Positions 49,881 to 60,090 of a stretch of 64,000 nucleotides of DNA are shown here, in pieces. Under the pieces are notes generated by a model. It ran no database searches and was not told the DNA's origin. It saw nothing but the letters and a program-made list of their open reading frames with translations. Made by a program: the position numbers and the translations under genes. Location: assembly GCA_023055505.1 (NCBI GenBank), contig JALIRH010000003.1, forward strand, positions 35,900,842 to 35,964,841. Reading direction: 5' to 3'. Within the stretch, counting starts at the first letter, position 1, and each line of letters begins with the position of its first letter. This DNA is from Callipepla californica brunnescens (Eukaryota > Chordata > Aves > Galliformes > Odontophoridae).

Positions 49881-50164
49881 GGTCATTCAGAAAGTAATGC
49901 TTCCTATTCATTTCCATAGAAACCAAAACAGATACAAAAAGTACAATAAAACTGTTGAATAAATTCACAGCTACAAAATGTTATTTTTCAACATAGCCAC
50001 CACCATTAGCTGTGCATTTTTGTCTGCGATGAACAAGACACCATTCTGCCAGATTACCCCTCCTGCTGCCATCTGCTGCACAACAGTGTGTAACAGGACA
50101 CATGGAAAGGCTCAACCTCAATTGACGTGCCACCAACACCCACCTCTGGCACTGTGGGCAAACC
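49881..50164 (-). mobile_element. Mariner-family DNA transposon, internally deleted, right end lost
   Basis: Begins after a TA (49879-49880) with 'ggtcattcagaaagtaatgc', then 'ttcctattcatttccataga', closely matching the left end of the copy at 8740. The minus strand encodes the transposase C-terminal residues ANGGGYVEK followed by a stop at the position expected for the family, upstream of which the frame continues into deleted, non-homologous sequence. The block 'caccaacacccacctctgg' with 'actgtgggca' marks the approach to the other end, but the expected inverted terminal repeat is absent. At about 280 bp this copy has a larger internal deletion than the first. Confidence 0.85.
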
Positions 50165-50180
50165 ATGAAAGTAATGCCTC
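50165..50180. repeat. Isolated mariner-like terminal motif in direct orientation
   Basis: 'atgaaagtaatgcctccc' repeats the left-end motif of the mariner element (compare 49890-49903) in the same orientation rather than inverted, just where the right end should be. It could be the left end of an adjacent or nested element, or a rearrangement product. Confidence 0.5.
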
Positions 50181-53100
50181 CCACCTTAACAAAACTTTTT
50201 ATTTACTTATTTTTATTAAAACAAAGACGAGCAACAAAAACTTAAAAATAGTTGGATATTTTTGTTTTTGTGAAACTAATGCATCAGTTTGATGGCAGTG
50301 GCTGCAGTTCTTAGTGAGTTCTCAAAGCATTTGAGAGAGATTTTTCCAAGAAATTTTACTTGTGCTATGCTCCATCTCTGAAAATAGCTTTTCACAAGCA
50401 GAGGTACTGTCAAAAAAAGTGATTATAAGAATAAGGTGTGGTCATGAAGCAAGGGATAATTTTCTCTAGAAGGAGAGCACTTGCAAAAATCAGGTAAAGA
50501 GACACAACCAGATCTTTGAGTTGGTTGCAACTCCATACATTCTGTTAGAAAATGTGCAAGTGACGTATTTATGCTGATTGAAAATGAATTCACAAATACA
50601 CAAAATGCTAAGGCAGAAATGCAACAGTGCCACAACTGCTATATTTTAAATGCATATTAAAGAGTTTATACTGGAATCTTTTTTGCTACCCTGGAACCAC
50701 ACATAGCAGGAAGGGAGAGCTACACGGAACATTTCAGAACAGGATGTTGAACACCCTACATACCCATACAGAAGCACAGGAGAAATTCATAGCATGGGAA
50801 CCAGTTGTGTAGTACATCCCCAGCAGCAACACTGCAATGCCTCCCAGCCCAAAGGCAGTTCACAGCACAATTGGTTACCAATAATAATAAGGAGTTTGGA
50901 CCTCAATCCTTGTCCCACCTCAAAGCCCATTGAGTTCAACACCTGCAAGACCAAGCCTGGTCTAAAGTGGCAAATGACCTAGGGATTGACTTTTACTTGT
51001 GTTACTATTGCCTGAATGAACAGCAGAAAATGATAACCAATAGATTAATGTACTGCATTTAGTGAACCATTCAAAAAGGTTGGTTCTGTCAATTAAAAAA
51101 GACAAAATTAATTAGCTGCATAATACATAGAAAGCATTCCAGGGTTTTTTTGTTTTGTTTTGTTTTTTAAATACTGCCTAGGACTTCCTGAGCTTTTTAA
51201 CAAATGTTAAGAATAAAAAAGAGCATACCAAGGTAATCTGTTAAGAGTACTTATTCTGTTTTTCCAGGTGTGCATGTGATTAGAGTACTATACATTTGCA
51301 TAAATTTTGGATTTCCCAGACATTAAGAGAAAAGCAAATGTAAAGAGAATCCTGTAATTTATCAAGTGGCTTTTCAGGAAGGAAGAGTAATATGCCTTTG
51401 CAAGACATCTGTACGGTTCACCATGTAAATATTTCTTTATTCGAGACAACAGAATTTTACTTGTACTGTGTTTGTTCAACCCACACTCCCACCTCAATTC
51501 TGTTCCACCACCAGAGGAACTCAAAGGACCAACAATGAATACAAGTATACTAGCAGGCAGGGTAACAAAAGCACATTTATACATAAAAATGAAAGGAGGA
51601 AAATAGTCTTCATATTTAATTTCAGGGTGGAAGAGACAACATATTAGAATACAGTTTATGGATATTGCTACCACAAAGCAAAGTCAAGACAAATTGTGAC
51701 TTCATTCCTCCAGCACCTTCCTAAATCTCACAAGTCTCTCAGCACTGCAAAATCCAGGAACACATTAAATACATTGTCTGCATGCATCCAGGTGGCTTTC
51801 ATTGATGTTTCCCAGAAAAGCAACCACTAAGTCTATCTTCTCTTTCACTCCTTCAAACCTGAGCACAGCTGGTAACAACAAACTGAGTTTTCCTTCCTGA
51901 GACAAACTTGCACTATGTACACATGCACCTAAGCATCTCATTTACAGCAATTTCCCCAGTACTGGTGTCCTCCACTTAAGTCCTTGTTGGAGCTGTGTGG
52001 TGCAGTGCCAACTCAGCATTACCATGCCATAAACAGAGCAGTCTAGGAAACTTTAAATCCATGGATTAAAAAAAGGAAAAAAAGACATTCACTGGAATTC
52101 TTATACCTGAAGTATGAAATAGTATATTGATAGAACAGTGGGGTCACAGACTGCTCCATCATGTTTTTCTGTTACAGAGAAATTAAATGATCCATCCACA
52201 TACAGTAAGTTGAATTCCATCAGCATTTATTTTTCACAGATAAACTTTCAATAACCAGGCAAGGAACTGCCTAATAATTAGGTTTTGCAATTTATAGCTT
52301 AATAGCCTATGGGATTCAGGGCTGATGCCTTCTCTGAGACTGTCACACCTGTGCCCTTTTAGTATTACATAGTAGCTTAGCATCCTCATTAGAGTCCAGA
52401 GATTAATATGAATGAGACAGATTCTCACTCAAGGCACGCTAACTTGCATGACTTTAATTTAAATTTTTGAGTGAAACTCAGAATAAGAAATTATCTTTTC
52501 CTTATTACTTTTATTTTTAAGAGCTTTCAGTTTCTTTTGCATATCAAATGATATCAGGAATAATGCAACCTTGATTAATGCCAGGAAAACAGCAATCTGC
52601 TCCATACAACAGTAGAATCCATATTAGAAGGAGATTTCAGAGTCTGCAATCCTCTATGAGGAAAAATGAGCTGTTCTTGTTTTTGACTCAACTAGGCAAT
52701 CCTTGAATACATAAATCATTTGTAAATACTGTAGTTGAGGAAGGACAATACTTCAGATTGTCAGAACTGCTAGTTCTGGTAGCATTGTAAAAGGACTGTT
52801 ATTCCACAGTAAAAATATTTTTTCTGTTATCCCAGGAAAGGCAGTAAAATCTAGGTCTCCAGCATGGGTTCGCTGGCCATCTCACAAGGAAGAAATTATG
52901 CTATGATGCAAGACTCAATTTTTACTCATCTTTCAAGGATTCTCCAGGACTCAGTATAATACAGGAAAGTTTGTTTTGCTAAGAAGAAAAATCCACTGCA
53001 GAATACCAGCACTTCAGTGGTACAGATGCTGTTAGGTACTTAAATACTTGTATTGCTGAACCTAAATGCACAGATCAGACACACAGAAACAACTAGGTAT

Positions 53101-53387
53101 CACTTCTCTGGCAAAGTCAGGGCTTTTTATTTACTTCAGTTTGGAAGCTGGGCTTTTTGTAGTCAGGGTATATGAAAACATGCTTATACAATCCCACAGC
53201 CTTCAGCTAACTTTTGAGTTTTCAAGCCAGTTTCAGCTTAATTTAACAATGGAACAGCAATCTGGACCTTAAGTTCCATGACAATCACAGGCTGGGTAAA
53301 ACAAGAGGAATATCATCCCTCAGGGAGAATGTCAGCAGAATGCCCACACCAGCTCTGTGGTTGAACACAATGTCTGCTGCCTCTTAC

Positions 53388-53404
53388 CTTTGTATTTAAT
53401 TGAC
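53388..53404 (-). other. Candidate micro-exon (17 nt)
   Basis: The minus strand shows a long pyrimidine-rich acceptor ending 'gttttgggtcccttacag' and a donor 'gtaagagg' after CAAAG. The 17 nt between could enter in either of two open phases. One of these would leave one base to pair with the 32-nt candidate at 49334-49365 and read continuously into its NPPDGGGAGE frame. Too short for identification. Confidence 0.25.
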
Positions 53405-53786
53405 CTGTAAGGGACCCAAAACACAACAGAGGAAACATAGGAGCTTATAATCTAATTTAACGATTATTTTTTAGGAAGAAAAGAAAAAGTTAAGGTCCAA
53501 AGTATTGATGTTTCTGAACACCAAAGGCTCACTGTACTGTTCAAAACTGCTCATAGCTAGATTCTTTTCAAATGCACTCATGACACGGTGCTGCCAGTCT
53601 AAAAGAGTTGGCATTTCCCAGCTCATTCATGTGTACTATAGTTTATTATAAGAATGGCAGAACAAAAAATCTCAGAAAGCTTCTTTTCCTACCCTGGGCA
53701 CAGAATTAGCTCCTCAACATAACTAAGGCTTCTAGATCTAGGGAAGACATCAGGCTAACTATAGCCTGCCTTTTTATTCTTTTCTC

Positions 53787-53802
53787 TTTTTTTTTTTTTT
53801 TT
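53787..53802. repeat. T16 homopolymer
   Basis: Uninterrupted T-run in a pyrimidine-rich context. Confidence 0.8.
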
Positions 53803-56620
53803 CTCTCTCCATAATGGACCAAGATCTTTTTTTTCTTTTCCCAGCATAAGCTTGCATACTTTGTAAAAAGCAGAATGTCAAATATGTTTAAACGCCTAAT
53901 GTAATTTTGCAAATAGCTTCATTATCAGCCAAAGGTGAGAGGAGACAGCAACTGACACAGTATTTGCTCTGAATTCAGGTTATTGCTCTACCACTGTAGC
54001 TGTACTAGACTGTTTTGCTCTGTGCCCCAGTGGAACCACAATGAAAAATTAGCTGCTCCACATTACAAATTACCTTGTTCTCAGCTACAGCAGGTAATGG
54101 CATTTCAAGGTGCACTCACAACATAGGTTGGGAGGAAGAAAATGAAAGCAGTGTTTAGCTTGTTAAATCTCACAACCTTGCTCTTTTCTCTCAATTCCAT
54201 GTTAGTATTTGTAAGCAATTCGAATTTGTTTTCTTATGTTGCAAAAGAGCAGAGCCTACATAAAACCTAACAAGCAGTTTGATTTCCAAGTACACCAGTG
54301 ACTGCAAGCCTCCACCTGGGGACCGTGCAACGCAACAACAGAGCCCAGCCAGCCATGCTGACTGCACACTGCCTGCAGGATGGGGCCACCGAGCCCTTTG
54401 GCCTCCAAAGGCCTCCTATGGCTGCATGCGAGCCAGCACCTTCCCCCAGCAGCTCAGGGTTGTGTGTACATGCACAGCACCGGGAGTTAGTTGCTGCCTT
54501 CTGCTATCTGCCTTGGTATGATGCAGCAGTGTCCTAATGGCAACCTGCAGCTGCCACCAAAGACCAAATGAGCTTAAATCCTTTAAATACTCATTCACAA
54601 ACAATTATTACTTAATGTATATCACTTATTATGACTGCTGTTAACAGCATTCTGTTATCTACTTTGCTACAGACCATTTGAATTTGAACACTCCTCCAAG
54701 TGAAACCCTCAGACAATGAGACACCCCTCCAGTGGCATCCCTGCTCCCTCAATTCTTCCATTACACAAGAGAAACCAAAGCAAAAACCTCCCACAACTGA
54801 ACTGATGCACACTTATTCCACTTCCATTAATGCTGAACATTCACATTCCAGTCACATTTCGCTGTTACCTTCAGCCCTTTTCCCATAAATAAGATTCACA
54901 CCTATGTCAGTAAGTACTTATCCCAGGCTATGTAGAGAAGCGCAAAATTAACATTAATGTTTGTGGTATTATCTCTGCTTTTGTTTATTAAAATGGCTTC
55001 AGGCAGTTTAACTTCTGTGGATTGTAAGGTAGGTGAGGACCGCAGCGTGGAATTGTTTTGCATGACATGTTGTAAAACTATACACTCTAAAATCTATTTC
55101 TCCTTGTTTGAAAAAAAAAATTAGCCAGTTGTATTTCATTTTTTGTTCTGTTACAGAAAAACTCACTGCACACTTGAACATATCAGTTACTTATTTCTTA
55201 TTCTGATTTAGACTTTGACTGAGATGACTTTAAGAAAACTTGAGAGATGAAATGAAAATACAAGGAAGGTTATATCAAAGCATAATGTAAGTGTTGATTC
55301 TTCCCATTATTCCCATCATCAACTGATAAACATTTATATATTCCAGAAGATTAATCCTAAATTCACTTTTTCTTGCTCTAACTCCCAGTTTGAAAGGCCT
55401 TCAATAAAACAAAAGTAAAAACAATGAATATAATTGTGATGCTCTACTAAGTAAACTACGAAGTGCATTCTACTTTCACAGTTGTAACACTCAAACTTCT
55501 GTTAAATCTCTCATTGAAAATAAGAGACATACGGCTGTCTTGCACCCTGGTCATATAGCATGAGGTGCAGTTGCTAAATTTCTGCAAATGCAGCAGTACT
55601 GGCCAGTGGGGCACAGGGGAACATGGCTGGGAACACAGGGTACAGCGAGGTGTGGTGGGAGCATGGCGAGGAACAGTCAGATAGCAAGGACAGTCACACA
55701 GCTGAGTGAGCTCTGTCAGAACACAAACTATGGAAAAAATGAACAGAAATCCCAAGACACAATTAGGAGAAAAACCAGCAGAAGCCTCAAAACTGAGAAT
55801 GCAAAGGGAAGGAATACATGGCCAATACATTGTGTTTACATATGAAAAAGGAAATGGGGGTGTCAAAACTAACCCTAAACACCAAATCAAAAAACAAAAA
55901 AAAAATCCCTGCCACCAAAAGATCACCACAAAAGCCTGCAAAGCTTTAGAAGACTTTTCAGGCTTTCTGCGCATCATTAGCGGTTAATCAACCATGTATT
56001 GGTATAGATAAATAAGTTTTCTCCCACCCAGCAGAGGATTCTCTCCAATCAAACTAAGATGACAGTCTTGTATCTCGGTGCTCATGTTCACAGCAAAAGA
56101 CTGAGCTTTTCACACATTATAGTAATATTGTACTCAGACTTCATCATCTTTAGCAGAACCCATAGCACACTGAGACAGCAAGTCCCCTGCTTGCAGCGTT
56201 TGTGATTACTGAGCAGATGACAAAAGTCTTGAGAGTGCCTCCTGGATACATTAGCACCACAAGCACAGAACAGTGATGGAGATACCATTACAACACAGCA
56301 AATAGCAGACTGGAACTCTTCAAAATGACAATACAATGGATTAGTCGGTATTCTCTGCTAGAAAGCAGGAGAGGGCCCTTGGCCTTGAGTCTTGTGATAA
56401 CAACTCATCCAAAGTCTCTAGCCTAAGACTAAACATCAAAATGAAACACTACTTCAAACTTAGCTGCTCATATTTTATGCAGAAACATGATACCACCCAC
56501 CAGCTGATCCACAGATTTTTCTTTTCTTACAAGGTGTAAGAGACTATTGGAATGCCATTGACTCAAAGTTTGCTGATGAACATGTCCTGGGGCAACGAAA
56601 GAGAGATAAGCGGCAGCTCA

Positions 56621-56768
56621 ATGGCCACTGAACACTCTTTTGTTTGGTACTCATCTCCGTAGGGAGATAGCCATCTCAGGAGACACTGGCAGCGATGGCC
56701 GCTGAACACTCTTTTGTTTGGTGCTCATCTCCGTGGGGAGATAGCCATCTCAGGAGACGCTTGCAGCA
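56621..56768 (+). repeat. 74-bp tandem duplication inside LTR U3
   Basis: Units 56621-56694 and 56695-56768 are nearly identical; both contain 'aacactcttttgtttggt' and 'gagatagccatctcagg'. The first copy has A where the second has G at several positions (ccact/ccgct, gtact/gtgct, gtagg/gtggg, gacac/gacgc). Duplicated U3 blocks in LTRs often act as enhancer repeats. Confidence 0.93.
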
Positions 56769-57295
56769 CGGGATTCGTCACGTAGACTGGAGGAATCTGG
56801 AAGATAAAATAGGGGTCCTGCAGCCACGAAGATGTGCGATTTTCTCTGCGAGGGATTTTCTCGAAGCTGGAGTTTCTCTTCGGAGGGACTACCCGAGCTG
56901 ATCTCACTGCTGCTGCCTGGAAGAGGCCTTCTCTTTGGAGAGTCCTCACGAGCTGATCACTGTTCGCTGCTGCCCCTCTCGGGGTTGACCCCTTGCTGCT
57001 TCTCCAGCGCTGGCTGCTGCTGTTCCTGGGCTGACCCGGTGCCGCTTCTCCGGACAACTGCTTGCTGCTCAAGGCTGCTCCGCTGCTGCTGCTGTTCTCC
57101 CCGCTTCTGCCTGCCCTACTCTTCGGCCTCGGACCGTCGGAGCCGCTTGCAACCGGACCGCTCCTAGGATCCTGGATGGTGACTTTCCCTGCGTTGTGCA
57201 AACCCTTGCTTCTTTCCTATCGCTCACCTTCCCTTCCCCATCACCCTTAACAATGTCCGCCTCCCCCTTCCCTTTTATCCCTGGCCAATATTGGT

Positions 57296-57301
57296 AATAA
57301 A
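57296..57301 (+). promoter_or_regulatory. LTR polyadenylation signal AATAAA
   Basis: Canonical hexamer in 'ggtaataaactgg', 101 bp before the LTR end. Could end a plus-strand transcript. Confidence 0.65.
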
Positions 57302-57896
57302 CTGGTCGGACCAACATTTGAACCGTTGCTTCTTAATCTCACGCTGGGTATACACATAATCTTAAAGAACCTCGTCTCCCTCCTCTATATTGGAGCGTGA
57401 CACAAGGAGAGAATTCCACCTTGTAGCTGTCAATCAGATCTGGTAATTCCCCTAAAAACCACCCTACGATTTACAGCAGGCAGCAAGTTATTTAGCTGAC
57501 TAGTGTGCAGGCTGAAGTTCAACAGAAGAACCAACATCAAAACATCGAACTTCTCACAAATAATACACTGCAGCCATGGGAAATCTATCACCACCCAGGG
57601 AACCTAAAAGTAAGCAGTATCGATCCTGAATCAACATAGGGGGGGTCAGCTCTTGAATGAGCAGCATCGATTGAGAAGGTTTTATTGACATGGAGGCAGT
57701 CCCCACTCCCAGAACCACTTCAGGATTTGACCTGGGGATGTTAGAGCAGCATGGATTTACTGTGATTTGCTAGATGCCAGAGCTCAGTGGGGGTATTTTA
57801 CAGCATTCTTGGAGACTCATAACTTTTTATAACCCTGACAGTAAATATTCAAGCTATTGTTAGGAAAAAAAAAAGTCTGTTACTAATAAATTATAA

Positions 57897-57925
57897 CATT
57901 TATCATTTATTATCATTTATTAGTC
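57897..57925. repeat. TTTATCA-type short tandem repeat
   Basis: Imperfect repetition of 'atttatcatttatt'. Confidence 0.7.
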
Positions 57926-59633
57926 AGTGTACCTTTTCAAAGTATACTTTGGCTAGGTGTAAAATGCACTGCTTATCACTATCCTCCTTCATAAACTGAC
58001 TCCTTTCATACTAAGCACTCCACAGACTACAGCTTATACAAGCTTTCATTTGACAATGCACAGACTTTGATGGCAGTAGCGTTTTATGAACTCTTTTCCC
58101 TTCTCCCCTGATCCCAGCTGTAATCTTCAGTCATACAGCATAATATATTAACCATTATGAGCCAGAAAGAAGACTCAAGTCCAAAATAATTTTGGAGAAG
58201 AAATTTTGAAGTGGGACACTTCATTGGACAGTTTATAGCACAGTTGTCAGCTGTGCAACCCCAGTACAGCAAGTACAGACAGAGGCAAAGCAGGAGAAAG
58301 GTGCTGGTGAAATTCCTGTATCATTCAGATAACATCACAGCATCCAGGGTGCAGAGAGACCAGCAGCCAAGGCAGTCCTGCTAACAGCTGCTGTCCAGGG
58401 AACACACAAGTCACTTCCGCTTATGGAAATGACACACATGCATGAAACAGCAAGAACGTCAAAGAGATGGATCTAATTCTTGTTTTAACAGCAGAAAATT
58501 GAAAAGCAAAATGAACAGTGCAAAATATGAAACCCATATTTAGAAATATCTTCAGAGGGCATGCATGAAATTAACATCTACACATGCTGACTTCTATGCT
58601 ATGCAAATAATGGTACAGGAAAGAAAAAAAAGATAACAGAATGAATTCACAGAATGTGAATATAGGCCTGTTGGTAAGAAATGACACCTAACAAATCTAC
58701 CAGACAACTTCAAAGAAATCATTTAACTTCGAGAGCGGATGGCTGATTTCATTGACAGCCTGTCTGAATTCGCAGAAAAGGTTTTCCCAAAGTTCTCCAT
58801 CAAAGCCTCTTAGAAGTGAGACTTCATCAAGTAGGAAGAAAAAGCTTCTTGAGAATTATTAAATGGTTGCAAGACAATACCCCTACAAAAACAGACACAT
58901 TTCATAATGTGAAAAAGGCTCTGTGGAGTCCACAGGGATCTGAGCCGGCACCTACGTTGTTCAAAAGGAGGTGAGCTGGCAAATTCTACTGACAGTGTAC
59001 AATTATTCAGGATAATCAAGCCCCAAGCAGACCATGAAGAGCTGTTGAAGTTTTATAATGATTGACTAGAAAATAAATTATCAAATGAATTCAACTTTGA
59101 CAGAGTAACATCTATAAAAAAAAAAATAACCATCAAGCACATATCACTATGGGCTTCAGAGTTTAAATTCTAACACCAACTGAAAAACAGATTTCTGTCT
59201 TTATTTAAAGGTCTCGGAACATCAGTTGAAAACCGAGCAGTGGTTAAAATGACAAAATCATTCTTAAGTGTTTCTAGAAATGGAACAGCATGTAAAACAG
59301 AAAAAAAAAGATAGTAAGACAAACACATGCAGCTGTGGTCACCCTTCTTCAAAGGGAACATAGCACAACTGGAATCATCACAGAAAAGAGAAATGTTGCA
59401 GGTGGAAGATATGAAGTGATTTCTGCAGGGGGACAACAACAGATTCACTACAGAAAAAGCACAGTGTGATATGATGTAAAATGATTCACTGGATGGAGAT
59501 AATGAACAAAATGTGTACTTAGTTTCTTGCATTAGAAAAATTATTGGCAGATGACTATCACATGAAGAATGCTCACACCAAAGAAAACTTCACATCAAGT
59601 GTTATTAAAGATTGCACTGCTTTAGGATGCTGT

Positions 59634-59648
59634 AAAAAAAAAAAAAAA
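59634..59648. repeat. A15 homopolymer
   Basis: Uninterrupted A-run. Confidence 0.75.
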
Positions 59649-60027
59649 TGCAATTAAATTAAGGGGAAGTGCCAGTTGAGGACTATCAAACAAAACACAC
59701 CAGAAACAACACTGATTGGAAAGACTCGAACTACTGCATACTGCATTCTGGAAAGGTACATCAGAGGAAATAATTTAATATTTGCCTTGTAACGTGTACT
59801 TTTAGTCACTTTCAGACTAAAGAGTGGACTAGATAGATTTTGCTTTTTACAAGAACAACAGTTCGTACACTGGGCATGGAAAGAGAAAGCTCATTAGCTT
59901 ATTTGTCCTAAAAAAATCTAACACCTCACCAGTAGTCACCAAAGGGGCACAGGGAAAGCCCCAGGTAAATGACAGAGGTGAGTCCTAAGGAAGAAATACT
60001 GTCCTTTCAGATGTTTTAAACGTCAGT

Positions 60028-60090
60028 ATGCGAATGCTATCAGGTTTCTTTGATGCGAATGCTATCAGGAGTGATCTGCTATCACTCCTG
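60028..60090. repeat. 17-bp direct repeats followed by a 10-bp-arm hairpin
   Basis: 'atgcgaatgctatcagg' occurs at 60028-60044 and 60053-60069 (period 25). The second copy overlaps a perfect inverted repeat, CAGGAGTGAT (60066-60075) and ATCACTCCTG (60081-60090), with a 5-nt loop CTGCT. Confidence 0.85.

Larger units (their letters stand above)
50181..56529. other. Mostly unique AT-rich sequence
   Basis: No identifiable gene. It includes the micro-exon candidate at 53388-53404, a T16 run at 53787-53802, a GC-richer patch at 54.3-54.5 kb with overlapping frames of about 80 codons in two plus frames and no recognised product, and a 173-codon minus frame at 55456-55977 discussed under findings. 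Confidence 0.5.
56535..57402 (+). mobile_element. Endogenous retrovirus solo LTR (868 bp), plus orientation, young-looking
   Basis: Starts TGTAAGAG and ends GCGTGACA, with the exact 5-bp direct repeat CAAGG on both sides (56530-56534 and 57403-57407; the match extends to ACAAGG if the terminal A of the LTR is shared). It has a polyadenylation signal AATAAA at 57296-57301 and a U5-like tail of about 100 bp. A GC- and CpG-rich, CTG-rich centre (about 56890-57160) contrasts strongly with the flanks. The proximal part carries a 74-bp tandem duplication. No gag, pol or env sequence adjoins either side, so it is a solo LTR formed by recombination. Exact duplication and retained CpGs point to a fairly recent insertion. 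I recognise it as avian LTR-like by structure; the family name needs a library search. Confidence 0.88.

Noticed and set aside
54279..54537. GC-richer patch with two overlapping ~80-codon plus frames
   Set aside because: Frames overlap each other and a minus frame, with no conserved features; not supported as a gene.
58726..58815. Plus-strand reading RMADFIDSLSEFAEKVFP near 58.73-58.8 kb
   Set aside because: Protein-like at first glance but short, with stops on both sides, no good splice acceptor and no recognised homologue.
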